Counted from the stretch's first letter, positions 9,304 through 19,543 are shown. The stretch: DNA of 64,000 nucleotides from an archaeon GW2011_AR15 (GCA_000830295.1 CP010425.1:974952-1038951); one strand, 5' to 3'. Notes: a model not told the origin generated them from the letters alone. Numbers and translations are program-made.

Positions 9304-9330
9304 AAATAGTATAACTGAGATATACTATTT
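9304..9330 (-). promoter_or_regulatory. 10-bp inverted repeat at the start of the MNT-HEPN operon
   Basis: AAATAGTATA (9304-9313) and TATACTATTT (9321-9330) are perfect inverted repeats with a 7-base spacer, lying immediately upstream of the MNT start codon and overlapping its TATA region. This is the expected place for autorepression by the winged-HTH antitoxin. Confidence 0.6.
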
Positions 9331-9418
9331 AAATATTTGTATCTTTATTCAATACTAAGCATTGCACTATAGAATTTGAGCATCATATTTATAAATAACT
9401 TTTCACTACTCATTAGTA

Positions 9419-10108
9419 ATGGTAAAAAAAGTATTTTGGGGAGACTACGGAAACTCTGCTGTGAGGGATGAGGGAACTCTAAAACTGCAGAAGCTTGTAG
9501 AGGAGAAGGCAGAGCTTACATATTCAAAAGATCCCGCTTCAATAGAAGAGCTGCTTGAAGGGGAATTTGATTTTGTAATACTAACTCCGTACTGGCCTCC
9601 GTTAGCAGGGACTGGAGAAGATATATCCGAAAAAATCTACCCATATGAAGCAATCTTCGGAAAAGGAAAATTCAGGGAATTCCAGACAGAAAGAAACATG
9701 CTTATGCTTGGTATGCTCCTATATGACCAGCCAGGCTTATCCAGGTTAAGTATAGAGGAGCTTCCTGATGAAATAAGGTCAGAGTTGGAAAATGCGAATT
9801 ATGATGCGGGCACAAGAAGATTCCCGGATATGAATTCGCTTTCAAAGGCCCTGGAAAGGATAGAAACACTGATAGACTATGTGAAGCTCCCATTAAGTGT
9901 AAAGGCAAAGCTTGATGAGCACGGCCTGTATTCCACGTCAGGGTTCTATGTTGCTGACAGGCTCAGGAAAAAAAGCGATTCTCCTATAGTTTTTCTCACA
10001 TATAATGATTATGACGAGAAAGCTGCCGGCGCAATAGGGAATGTATTTTTTGTAAAGGAATCTGAAATATACAGCGGCTTCCAAAAACTCCTGGACGCAC
10101 TGAATTAA
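9419..10108 (+). CDS. hypothetical protein with receiver-like features
   Basis: 229 residues, soluble, no signal peptide. The N-terminal strand-turn (KKVFWGDYGN), the strand ending FDFVILTPYWPP, and the C-terminal PIVFLTYNDYDEKAAGAIGN followed by VFFVKESE recall the beta-alpha order and the conserved Thr and Lys of CheY-type receiver domains. A 100-residue helical insertion and the lack of a clear acidic pocket argue against a working phospho-receiver. TATA-like CATATTTATAAATAAC lies about 28 bases upstream of the ATG. Function unknown; the receiver relation is a weak inference. Confidence 0.6.
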   Translation: MVKKVFWGDYGNSAVRDEGTLKLQKLVEEKAELTYSKDPASIEELLEGEFDFVILTPYWPPLAGTGEDISEKIYPYEAIFGKGKFREFQTERNMLMLGMLLYDQPGLSRLSIEELPDEIRSELENANYDAGTRRFPDMNSLSKALERIETLIDYVKLPLSVKAKLDEHGLYSTSGFYVADRLRKKSDSPIVFLTYNDYDEKAAGAIGNVFFVKESEIYSGFQKLLDALN

Positions 10109-10174
10109 TTCTCAGAGAAAAGTTTAAATACCGCAAAGCCAATTGAATCTTAAAATTAATCTGAGGTATAAAAA

Positions 10175-10393
10175 ATGGCGAAATCCAAAAAAGTTTCTAA
10201 AAAATCAAAAGCAAAAATTCCTGCTGAAGAATTGTACGAGCTGGAGCACGCGGCAAAGGTCTATCTTTCATTCGTGCTTGAATACGCTGAAATTCTTGAT
10301 CCGAAAAAAGGGGTGTCTAAAATAAAAAAGCATGCCTTGGCAATTGCCAGGGGCGTGGATGAACTGGCTGCTGAGGCCGGAAAGGTGAGATAA
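10175..10393 (+). CDS. small lysine-rich helical protein
   Basis: 72 residues. The first 15 are a Lys/Ser tail (MAKSKKVSKKSKAKIPAEEL) of the kind that binds nucleic acid or acidic membranes. The rest is two helices (ELEHAAKVYLSFVLEYAEIL and KHALAIARGVDELAAEAGKV). The next gene starts two bases after the stop, so they form an operon. A second ATG in another frame at 10143 is a shadow. TATA-like GTTTAAATACC lies about 45 bases upstream. Family unknown. Confidence 0.65.
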   Translation: MAKSKKVSKKSKAKIPAEELYELEHAAKVYLSFVLEYAEILDPKKGVSKIKKHALAIARGVDELAAEAGKVR

Positions 10394-10394
10394 A

Positions 10395-11060
10395 ATGGGA
10401 GTTGGAGACTGGCTTAACAGGAAACTTACAGGAAAGGCCCCTGCAGCTGTAAAAGCTATGGAACAGGTAAAGCATGATGAGATGGAACTAAATAAGCTTA
10501 TCCAGGCTGAGGGAGAGCTTGTGAGCGGCCTGAGGCTTATGTATGCAAACAAGGCAGGGCTTACAGAGAAGCTTGTAGCAGTGGTTGACTGGGAAATTAA
10601 AAGAGATGCTATTGGGCTGGAAAGACTGAAGGCATGGAAAGCCAGGCAGGCAGGAGCATTCAGGAAATGGAGAACAAGAATCGGCTCAATGAGAACCGCA
10701 TTTAAGGAAGGCAAGGCAGATATCACAAAAGACATAGCAAGTCTTGAAAATGAGCTCAGGACCATTGAACTGCAGAAAAATCAGACAATTCATGCACTGG
10801 ATCCGACAAGGGCAAGAGTTTCAAGGAATCTTGCGCAGGTCACAGACCAGCTCAGGCAGGCAGAGGCCCTTGTAAAGAACCTGAAGATGCAGAAAACAAA
10901 GCTTACCAATGTCCAGAGGGATATGGGAAGAGTAGTGACAAGAGATGTCAATCCTGATGATATCCACAGGCAGGTGCTTCAGCTTGCAGCATCCATGAAT
11001 CAGTTACAGGCAGCAAGGAGCCCGGCAGAGGTTCAGGAAGCAGTAAAAAGAATTAAATAA
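10395..11060 (+). CDS. coiled-coil protein, 221 aa
   Basis: Predominantly helical and basic, with long amphipathic stretches (about residues 15-60 and 95-170) typical of a two-helix antiparallel coiled coil. The N-terminus, MGVGDWLNRKLTGK, is a short amphipathic helix like those that touch membranes. It is co-transcribed with the preceding 72-residue gene (1-base gap) and followed by a T-rich terminator at 11061-11073. The overall plan, an amphipathic N-terminal helix plus long hairpin, is reminiscent of PspA/ESCRT-III-type membrane-remodelling proteins, but I see no diagnostic motif, so that remains a guess. Confidence 0.65.
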   Translation: MGVGDWLNRKLTGKAPAAVKAMEQVKHDEMELNKLIQAEGELVSGLRLMYANKAGLTEKLVAVVDWEIKRDAIGLERLKAWKARQAGAFRKWRTRIGSMRTAFKEGKADITKDIASLENELRTIELQKNQTIHALDPTRARVSRNLAQVTDQLRQAEALVKNLKMQKTKLTNVQRDMGRVVTRDVNPDDIHRQVLQLAASMNQLQAARSPAEVQEAVKRIK

Positions 11061-11073
11061 TTTTTTCTTTTAT
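11061..11073 (+). terminator. T-rich terminator
   Basis: TTTTTTCTTTTAT follows directly on the TAA of the coiled-coil gene, before the separately promoted LysM gene. An oligo-T tract is the usual archaeal termination signal. Confidence 0.5.
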
Positions 11074-11132
11074 TTACTATAAAGTAGTGAAAAATAGAAA
11101 CATTTATAAGCCATGCAGAAGTTTCTCTGCTT

Positions 11133-11906
11133 ATGGGCTTAGGAAGCATTATAAAGGCAGCCGCAGGAGGCCTATTGGCATTCTCAGTCTGCGGAATGGT
11201 ATATTATGGGTTTATGCAGCCGGCCGACAGCATGCCTGCAGCCAAGGCAGCAGAGCCACAGCCAGTCTATGCTGAAGCATCAGTGGATGAAGCAAATCAG
11301 CAATCTGGTGTTTTATGCTATACTGTTCAGCCCGGAGACACGCTTTCTGAAATAACTGTCAACACGCTCGGCTATGATCATACTCTGGTAGATGTCATTG
11401 CAGGGCTCAGCAATATTAAAAACTCGGGCATCATTGAAGCAGGCCAGCAGATTTACTGCCCCGATAATAATTTTAATATTAATCAGGATGCCCCTGAAGA
11501 AGAACCGGCTTATGATGCACAAAGCAGCCCTGAAGAGCAAAGCCCTGCAGAAAATCCCGCGGTTCCAGAGTACTCAAAAAATTTGTCAATGGAAGAAATA
11601 AGGGAAGTTGCGTTCCAGGTATTTCCTGCTAATGTGGCAGAATATTTTGCAAGGCTTAGCAGTGAATGCGAAGTAAAAGATGGGAATACAGGAGCCATAG
11701 GCGGGGCAGGGGAAAGAGGGCTGTGGCAGATTCATCCGGTCCACGCAGCAACTTTCCCTGAACTTTGGGAAGACTGGCAGAACCCGTACAGCAATGCGCA
11801 GATGGCTTATATTGTAAGCACGCAGTATATGCCTGACGGTGTTTTTGATCTAAGTCCCTGGACATGCCAGGCAGTATTAGGTCTGCCAGCACAGGTCACA
11901 GAATAA
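11133..11906 (+). CDS. membrane-anchored LysM plus lysozyme/transglycosylase-like protein
   Basis: 257 residues. An N-terminal membrane helix or uncleaved signal (about 8-28) leads into a LysM domain (61-109) with the hallmark YTVQPGDTLSEI, IKNSGIIEAGQQIYCP and two Cys. A Pro/Glu-rich linker (118-148) follows. The C-terminal lysozyme-like fold (about 155-245) has SSECE (candidate catalytic Glu178 or 180), GAGERGLWQIHPVH and a later Asn-Ala-Gln-Met-Ala helix. These match the ESxx...GLxQI...N...A pattern of soluble lytic transglycosylases. LysM binds N-acetylglucosamine polymers. Archaea lack murein, so the target would be foreign peptidoglycan, chitin-like glycan or a host envelope. Transfer from bacteria is likely. 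Own TATA (CATTTATAAG) about 28 bases upstream. Confidence 0.88.
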   Translation: MGLGSIIKAAAGGLLAFSVCGMVYYGFMQPADSMPAAKAAEPQPVYAEASVDEANQQSGVLCYTVQPGDTLSEITVNTLGYDHTLVDVIAGLSNIKNSGIIEAGQQIYCPDNNFNINQDAPEEEPAYDAQSSPEEQSPAENPAVPEYSKNLSMEEIREVAFQVFPANVAEYFARLSSECEVKDGNTGAIGGAGERGLWQIHPVHAATFPELWEDWQNPYSNAQMAYIVSTQYMPDGVFDLSPWTCQAVLGLPAQVTE

Positions 11907-12359
11907 TCATTTCTGGCCGAAGTAGAAGTATTTCTCTATTGAGAAATCATCATTCTTGAACTTTTCCCTGCTGACAGCCAGCTCAACCTTCTCTTCTTTT
12001 TTCTTTTCCTGGACAAGCTGTGTCTGCGGCTCTTCCCTCTGCACAGGCCTTTCAACATAGACCGGCTTGGCGTTCACCCTTACATCATTAATTTCCCTTT
12101 CAAGCTTTCCGACTTTTAGTTTAAGGTCTTTTATTTCAAGAATAGCATCCTTAAGCGCAAATGTCAGTTTCCTTACATCCTTCTTGAGCTCGGCGCTGTC
12201 ATCAAAATGCTCCTCGTCAGCGAACTCAGTTGAGAAATTATTTTCATTCCCATATATCCTTTCGGCGTGGGAGAGCGCGTCTTCTTTGTTGAAGACGAGA
12301 TTGTGTCTTTTCAACTCTACAGCAAGATTGTTCAGCTTTTGTACTTTTGCGATATCCAT
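11907..12359 (-). CDS. coiled-coil protein of unknown function
   Basis: 150 residues. An N-terminal three-helix-like module (MDIAKVQKLNNLAVELKRHN, then KEDALSHAERIYG) is followed by a coiled coil (about 55-95, KKDVRKLTFALKDAILEIKD), a Pro/Glu/Gln linker, and a conserved-looking end, DDFSIEKYFYFGQK. It converges on the LysM gene with stop codons touching. TATA ATATTTATATAC lies about 25 bases upstream of the ATG. The N-terminal module resembles small helical modules found in many lineage-specific DPANN proteins. No function is recognised. Confidence 0.6.
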   Translation of the reverse strand: MDIAKVQKLNNLAVELKRHNLVFNKEDALSHAERIYGNENNFSTEFADEEHFDDSAELKKDVRKLTFALKDAILEIKDLKLKVGKLEREINDVRVNAKPVYVERPVQREEPQTQLVQEKKKEEKVELAVSREKFKNDDFSIEKYFYFGQK

Positions 12360-12482
12360 GCCCGATTTTATGATATAATTAGTATATAAATATATCGTTT
12401 TTTGATATTAGTATAGTAAAAAGTATATTAATTATACTTACTCCTCCAAGAAATTTTTATATATGCCTAACTCAAAAGAAGT

Positions 12483-14491
<2,009 letters not shown>

Positions 14492-14505
14492 TTAGCTTAT
14501 AAAAC

Positions 14506-14976
14506 TTATTTAACATCCGTCACCAGGCTCAGCAGATCAGGCTCTGCCATAAACTCCTCTTTTTTTATGTCCTCAACAATATAGTATGTCTCTTTTTCCT
14601 CAATCTTGAATTTCTGGTCCAGCTTCTCGATAAAACCCTCAAGCTCCACTATGCTCCTGAAAACAGCCTCGAACATATAGTCAAAGCCGTTGTTTATCCT
14701 GAAGACAGAATTTATGTTAGGATGCTTCTGGAGATAATTCCCTGCTTCTGCCCTGAACTCTCTGCTTACTTTTACAAGGATATGTGCCCTTGTGTGGAAG
14801 CCGAGGGTGCTGAAATCTATAAGAGTTGTATGCCTGACAATAATATTCTCCTCATTTGCCTTTATCCTGTCAAATATTGTAGAAACCGGTATGCTTGTCT
14901 CCCTGCTCAGCTTTGTCAGCGGCACTCTTGCATTTTTCCTGAGGTGCGATATAATCCGGTAATCTTTTGATTTCAT
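14506..14976 (-). CDS. Lrp/AsnC-family transcriptional regulator
   Basis: 156 residues: an N-terminal winged HTH (DYRIISHLRKNARVPLTKLS, then PVSTIFDRIK) and a C-terminal RAM-like alpha/beta domain (about 60-140), with strands FHTRAHILVKV and FDYMFEAVFRS. Lrp-family proteins form dimers or octamers and bind amino acids or related ligands. A palindrome GATAAT-GGAG-ATTATC at 15020-15035 lies upstream of its TATA-like TTTTAAAATA and could be an autoregulatory site. The downstream neighbour Kae1 is in the same direction, 32 bases away. Target genes are unknown. Confidence 0.9.
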   Translation of the reverse strand: MKSKDYRIISHLRKNARVPLTKLSRETSIPVSTIFDRIKANEENIIVRHTTLIDFSTLGFHTRAHILVKVSREFRAEAGNYLQKHPNINSVFRINNGFDYMFEAVFRSIVELEGFIEKLDQKFKIEEKETYYIVEDIKKEEFMAEPDLLSLVTDVK

Positions 14977-15019
14977 GCAGAAACGCTAATTGGAATGTTT
15001 TAAAATAGATTGTTCCCGT

Positions 15020-15035
15020 GATAATGGAGATTATC
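15020..15035. promoter_or_regulatory. palindrome upstream of the Lrp-family gene
   Basis: GATAAT (15020-15025), spacer GGAG, ATTATC (15030-15035): perfect 6-bp inverted repeat about 45-60 bases upstream of the regulator's ATG and next to its TATA-like element. It fits an Lrp-type autoregulatory operator; binding is inferred. Confidence 0.4.
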
Positions 15036-15118
15036 CGTGTTTTATGGAAATCATTTAGGGGTGATGGAAAGATTTCGGAAAATTAAAAAGATGTAGAAAA
15101 TCCTACATTATAGCTGAA

Positions 15119-15904
15119 CTATCCAAACCTCCCGGTCACATAATCCTCAAGAGTCTTGTCCTTTGGATTGACAAATGTATCTTCCCTGGTTCCAAAATGA
15201 TGGAGGTATCCTTTCCTGCTGCCGTCGCTGTCATCAACATTGAGGAAGATTACCCAGTCAGCAATCCTTGCAGCCTGCTGTATGTTGTGCGTCACAAGCA
15301 CGATTGTCCTTTCTTTTTTGAACTCATTGATAAGGTCCTCAATCCTTTTTGTTGCAATCGGGTCGAGCGCAGAGCACGGCTCATCCATTAAGATAACATC
15401 AGGGTTCACTGCAAGCGCCCTGGCAATGCAGAGCCTCTGCTGCTGCCCTCCTGATAATGCATAAGCTGATTTTTTTAAATTATCTTTAACTTCATCCCAT
15501 AATGCAGATTTCTTCAGTATGTATTCAACGTGCTCGTCCATATTTCCTCTATAGCCATTTATTCTCGCTCCCCATGCAACATTTTCATATATGGATTTCG
15601 GAAAAGGGTTCGGCTTCTGGAATACCATGCCTATGTGCCTTCTTACCTCCACAGGGTCAACTGATTTACTGTCAGGATTGTATATATTCAGTCCCCTGTA
15701 TAGCACTTGGCCCTCTGTTTTGCTGTGCGGGATAAGCTCGTTCATCCTGTTCATTGCCCTTATGAATGTAGATTTTCCGGAGCCGGATGAACCGATTATG
15801 GCAGTAACCTGATTCTCATATATATCAACACTAACAGGTTTAAGAACACTCCTGCCGTTGTAAGAAACAGAGACATCTCTTAACTCGATGATGGGGTTCA
15901 TCAC
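15119..15904 (-). CDS. pstB: phosphate ABC transporter ATP-binding protein (orphan PstB)
   Basis: 261 residues with all ABC ATPase motifs: Walker [11 protein letters not shown]-loop in [18 protein letters not shown], signature [16 protein letters not shown], Walker [14 protein letters not shown], and switch His in [16 protein letters not shown]. The [12 protein letters not shown] and [10 protein letters not shown] segments are characteristic of PstB. It powers phosphate import with PstA, PstC and PstS, none of which is nearby. It either works with subunits encoded elsewhere or has been recruited by another permease. It stands between Lrp (14506-14976, same strand) and divergent orc1. The start could be the first or second Met. 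Confidence 0.93.
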   Translation of the reverse strand: MMNPIIELRDVSVSYNGRSVLKPVSVDIYENQVTAIIGSSGSGKSTFIRAMNRMNELIPHSKTEGQVLYRGLNIYNPDSKSVDPVEVRRHIGMVFQKPNPFPKSIYENVAWGARINGYRGNMDEHVEYILKKSALWDEVKDNLKKSAYALSGGQQQRLCIARALAVNPDVILMDEPCSALDPIATKRIEDLINEFKKERTIVLVTHNIQQAARIADWVIFLNVDDSDGSRKGYLHHFGTREDTFVNPKDKTLEDYVTGRFG

Positions 15905-16021
15905 TATTATGCAGAAACCCTTTGTTTTATTAATTTTTACTATAACTCTGGGGAGGCTGGGAGCAGGACTTTTGGTTTTTCAAGGCAAAATTTTAAATAC
16001 AAACCTGAATTAAGCATTCTT

Positions 16022-17092
16022 ATGGGTATTTTTGACAGGATGCTTGGGGATTCTGAATCGCTGTTCATGGACCCTGTTCCACTTGACTATGATTTCATGC
16101 CTAAACTTGTGCCGTACAGGGAGAAAGAGCAGCAACAGATAGCTGTTGCTATAAAGCCTCTTTTTTCAAACAGGAACGGGAAGAACATACTTATCCATGG
16201 TCCGCCGGGAGTGGGAAAGACCGTTGCAGTGCGCCATGTCCTCAATGAGCTTGGCGAGAAGACAGACGATATTATCCCCATCTACATAAACACCTGGCAG
16301 AAGAACACCACATTTAAGATAGTGATTGAGCTGTGCGACCAGCTGGACTATAAATTCACGCATAACAAGAAGACAGAAGAGCTTTTCAACATAGTCCAGA
16401 AGGACCTTAACAAGAAATCCGTGGTGTTCTGTTTTGATGAGATAGACAAGGTGGAAGACCTTGATTTCCTCTATATGCTGCTGGAGCAGATATACAGGAA
16501 GACCATAATCATGATAACAAACTACAAGTCATGGGCAATTGAGATGGATGAGAGGATAAAATCCAGGCTCTCCCTTGAATTTCTCGAGTTCAGGAAGTAC
16601 ACACCTGCCGAAGTTACAGGGATACTGAAGGAGAGGCTCAGGTATGCGTTTGTCCCTGATGTCTGGCAGCCTGAGGCATTCAATATTGCAGCAGAGAAGA
16701 CAGCTGAGATAGGCGACATCAGGACAGGGCTCTACATACTCAGGGAAGCAGGCAATATTGCAGAGAACAGGGCATCAAGGAAAATAGAGTCTAAAGACAC
16801 AGAAGAAGCCATTAAAAAAATTTCTGAGATGAAGGTTAAAAAGACAGCAGAGCTTAAGGATGACGAGCAGGCAATACTTGACCTTATAAAAAACAATTCA
16901 GGAAAGAAAATAGGAGACCTTTTCAGCATCTACAAGGAAAAGGGAGGGGAGGGAGTGTACAAGACATTCCAGAGAAAAATAGAATTCCTCAGCAGGAACA
17001 AGTTCATCTCAACAGAAAAACAGCTCGGCGGAACAGAGGGCACGACCACAATAGTGAAATATGAAAGGGATGCCAAACTGGATGAATACTAA
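16022..17092 (+). CDS. orc1: Orc1/Cdc6 replication initiator
   Basis: 356-residue AAA+ protein: N-terminal segment with PYREKEQQQIA, Walker A GPPGVGKT (60-67), Walker B VVFCFDEIDK, sensor 1 in IIMITNYKS (Asn), sensor 2 in GDIRTGLYILREAG (Arg), then a C-terminal winged helix (about 285-350) for origin binding. It recognises origin repeats and loads MCM. TATA TTTTAAATAC lies about 28 bases upstream, so the message is probably leaderless. The gene for the GINS subunit follows after 34 bases, a common archaeal replication pairing. The upstream gap is only 117 bases and shows no convincing repeat array. Confidence 0.96.
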   Translation: MGIFDRMLGDSESLFMDPVPLDYDFMPKLVPYREKEQQQIAVAIKPLFSNRNGKNILIHGPPGVGKTVAVRHVLNELGEKTDDIIPIYINTWQKNTTFKIVIELCDQLDYKFTHNKKTEELFNIVQKDLNKKSVVFCFDEIDKVEDLDFLYMLLEQIYRKTIIMITNYKSWAIEMDERIKSRLSLEFLEFRKYTPAEVTGILKERLRYAFVPDVWQPEAFNIAAEKTAEIGDIRTGLYILREAGNIAENRASRKIESKDTEEAIKKISEMKVKKTAELKDDEQAILDLIKNNSGKKIGDLFSIYKEKGGEGVYKTFQRKIEFLSRNKFISTEKQLGGTEGTTTIVKYERDAKLDEY

Positions 17093-17126
17093 ATTTTAAA
17101 TACTACTCTGACTTGTCATTTTTTCT

Positions 17127-17762
17127 ATGGGGGAAGATTCAGCAATCACTTTTGAGTCGCTTTATAATCTCGTGAGAAATGAGAAAGTAAATGAGGCTAT
17201 CCAGAAACTCAGCCCAGATATACACAGCGAGATAATAAGCTATCTCAACACCAAAATAAGCATATACAAGGACGCGAAAGCCAAGAACCTGAATCCTGAT
17301 GAAGCCGAGAAAATCAGAACCCAGATTGTAAGCGCGAGGAAGCTCATAAAAGAGATTTATGAGAGGAGGGAAAGGAAAATCCTGCAGCTTGCAATCAACA
17401 AAAGCAGGATAAGGAAAGTTGATGAAACCACTTTGCTCACGCATGAGAGAATGCTGCTTGATGAAGTGACAGAGATTCTTGACACTTACAGGAAAGATAT
17501 CCTGCTCAGCCTTGTGAATGCAAAGCTCCCTTCAGGATCTCCGCAGCAGGAAAAAAAGGAAGCAGCTGAGCCTGAAGAGGAAGATATGGTCCAGGAAGCA
17601 GAGGAAGTAATCTTGATTGAGGTGAAATTCACAAAGCCTGTCCCGAAATTCTTAGGGAAAGAAGCTGAGGTTCTCGGGCCTTTTAATCCAGGTGATACTG
17701 CAAAGCTGGATAAGGACATTGCGAATATCCTGATAACTAAAGAACACGCAATAAAAATTTAG
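17127..17762 (+). CDS. archaeal GINS subunit (Gins51-like)
   Basis: 211 residues. The N-terminal helical A domain (about 1-115) begins FESLYNLVRNEKVNEAIQKL. An acidic linker (about 135-155, Glu-rich) leads to the small C-terminal B domain with the signature VPKFLGKEAEVLGPFNPGDT and ANILITKEHAI. This A-then-B order identifies the Gins51 (Sld5/Psf1) type. GINS links MCM helicase to primase and DNA polymerase in the CMG-like complex. The separate TATA-like TTTTAAATAC is about 30 bases upstream, although the gene also lies just downstream of orc1. The stop overlaps eL42 by 4 bases. Confidence 0.92.
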   Translation: MGEDSAITFESLYNLVRNEKVNEAIQKLSPDIHSEIISYLNTKISIYKDAKAKNLNPDEAEKIRTQIVSARKLIKEIYERRERKILQLAINKSRIRKVDETTLLTHERMLLDEVTEILDTYRKDILLSLVNAKLPSGSPQQEKKEAAEPEEEDMVQEAEEVILIEVKFTKPVPKFLGKEAEVLGPFNPGDTAKLDKDIANILITKEHAIKI

Positions 17763-18067
17763 ACAAGTTCTAATCTCTTTGTCCTGAAACCCTTTCTCTG
17801 AAGGTGGTATTTCTTGCAGACACTGCACTGGAATTTCAAATCTGTCTTTTTAGTCTGCTTCTTTCCTGTCATCTTGAATTTTGTGACAGCCGGCTTGGAA
17901 TACCTGCCTAGGTTACCGAAACCCCTGGCCCTTCCCCTTTTTCTTGCCCTTACTTTAGAACCATAGCTGAGACTGCTGGGCTGGCCTTTCTTCACTTCAA
18001 AGACTTTATGCTCTGTATGCTTCCTGCATGTAGGGCAGTAAGTCCTCTTTGTCTTGGGCATTTTCAT
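17759..18067 (-). CDS. rpl44e: large ribosomal subunit protein eL42 (L44e)
   Basis: 102 residues, the normal length. Two CxxC zinc ligand pairs are intact: TYCPTCRKHTEHKV near the N-terminus and FQCSVCKKYHLQRKGFRTKR near the C-terminus. The basic middle (SKVRARKRGRARGFGNLG) contacts rRNA near the E site. In many archaea this gene precedes S27e; that partner is absent here. Its zinc motif is complete, in contrast to two of the RNA polymerase sites later in the window. Confidence 0.96.
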   Translation of the reverse strand: MKMPKTKRTYCPTCRKHTEHKVFEVKKGQPSSLSYGSKVRARKRGRARGFGNLGRYSKPAVTKFKMTGKKQTKKTDLKFQCSVCKKYHLQRKGFRTKRLELV

Positions 18068-18106
18068 GCTACTCTGGAAAAAAGGGGGATTTAAAAAGGT
18101 TTCTAA

Positions 18107-19543
18107 TTAAGAATAAGAGGGAATATTCTCATACATGAATTCCTGACCCTTTAGGTTTTTGCTGGCCCAACTCCATTCAGGAAACAGACCCATTTTATTG
18201 AATTCTCTTGCCAAGTCCAAAGCATAGCTGAAATACCCTCTGGAAGGAGCCCGCCCAAAGCCAATAGTGTAGTTTGGTATTCCGGGGTCAACTGTGCCTG
18301 TCCTGAACTGCCTGATGAAATTTTTCATGAATAATTTTTGCATGTCAAGAGTATTGAAAACATCTCCGTTGCTTCTTCTTTCCTGCATATGAAAATATCT
18401 TATTGAGCAGCTCTCAATATTGTTGAAATCAGCCTCAGGATTCTCGTATGCCCATTTTATGAGGTTTTTCGACTCATCAGAGTATCCATCAAACATTGTT
18501 TTTACCTTAGGTATTTTAAGAAGGTCTTTTACAATGTGTTCGTCCTGCCCGCCATCATAGCTGAGAAGAGCAACTTTTTCAAGAGTGTCCTCTAGGTCGC
18601 CGTCATTTATGCCGTCAAAGCCCTTCCTCCCAAAAAGGAACCATCCCCATATTCTCGCCATGAAATCAGAAGTCCCTGCATTTTTAGGGGCTTTGAATAC
18701 TCTTATATATCCGTTGCTTAGGTCTTCATTCTGCTCTGAAATTCCCGGGACAACAATTCCCATATCATGAAAGCTAGGCAAATAAGCATTGTAGAATCTT
18801 TGCAGGGTTTCCATTTTGGAAACAGTTTCATCAAGGCCAAGCTCCTTTCTTACATCTGTCTGGGACAGCGATTTCATATCATGGGCAAAGCCATCAATGC
18901 CATATTGTTCTATCAGCCTTTTCCTGCTCAGTGTGACGCTTGTTCCTGCCCCTATCTCCTTAACTCCGGAGATTGCTCTCCAGTAGTCACTGTCCATGAC
19001 TCCCAGGCTCATAAGACTTGTAACAAGATATGCATCAGCTTCCTTCTGGCTCGCAAACCTGTTGTCATTGCCGCCATTAGCTATATTGACAAGTGAATTC
19101 CTGTAATTATCGATATAATTCTGCACAGAAAGCATCAGTTCACGCGGTGTTTTTTTCATTAACCGTTTTTCATGCCATACAGCCAGTATGTCATGTGGGG
19201 TTGTATTGACATATGGCATGCCTATTGCATCCATATACTCCTCTTTGCTCGTTATATCTCTTGGAACCTTTACATTATACTCTCTGCGCATGTTTCTCCT
19301 GTTTTTGAACAAAAATCTAAGGGCATTATTGAGATGGCCGCTGGACATATGGCCCTGAATTGAAAGAGCCCTTATGGCAGCATCCAGATCAGGATCAGTA
19401 AAGCCTTTTAATGTAACCCTCTCCCTGAAGTCCAGGGTGTCAGCAACAACCAGGCCAGAAAATAAACCATAATCAGGAGAGCCTTTCTGAGCCATGTCGA
19501 TTCTTAAATCTAAAGAACCAGTGTATCTGCCATAAGCCCCCAT
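18107..19543 (-). CDS. unidentified 478-residue protein
   Basis: I do not recognise this family. The frame is open upstream to 19822, but that would overlap MTA phosphorylase. I place the start at ATG 19543 (MGAYGRYTGSLDLRIDMAQK) because TTTAATAATAAT lies about 25-30 bases upstream on the minus strand. The protein is soluble with no signal peptide, and rich in Asn, Asp and aromatic residues. Segments with RFLFKNRRNMRREYN, WEHK-like HDILAVWHEKRLM and GWFLFGRKGFDGINDGDLED suggest a globular, mostly helical fold. There are no cysteine clusters or nucleotide-binding loops. The convergent or adjacent genes give no functional hint. Confidence 0.6.
   Translation of the reverse strand: MGAYGRYTGSLDLRIDMAQKGSPDYGLFSGLVVADTLDFRERVTLKGFTDPDLDAAIRALSIQGHMSSGHLNNALRFLFKNRRNMRREYNVKVPRDITSKEEYMDAIGMPYVNTTPHDILAVWHEKRLMKKTPRELMLSVQNYIDNYRNSLVNIANGGNDNRFASQKEADAYLVTSLMSLGVMDSDYWRAISGVKEIGAGTSVTLSRKRLIEQYGIDGFAHDMKSLSQTDVRKELGLDETVSKMETLQRFYNAYLPSFHDMGIVVPGISEQNEDLSNGYIRVFKAPKNAGTSDFMARIWGWFLFGRKGFDGINDGDLEDTLEKVALLSYDGGQDEHIVKDLLKIPKVKTMFDGYSDESKNLIKWAYENPEADFNNIESCSIRYFHMQERRSNGDVFNTLDMQKLFMKNFIRQFRTGTVDPGIPNYTIGFGRAPSRGYFSYALDLAREFNKMGLFPEWSWASKNLKGQEFMYENIPSYS

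Noticed and set aside
15905..16021. Possible replication origin next to orc1, with AAACAAAGGG (minus strand, 15918-15927) resembling part of an origin recognition box
   Set aside because: Only one partial match is present, with no repeats, no duplex-unwinding element pattern and only 117 bases between genes. Insufficient for an origin call.
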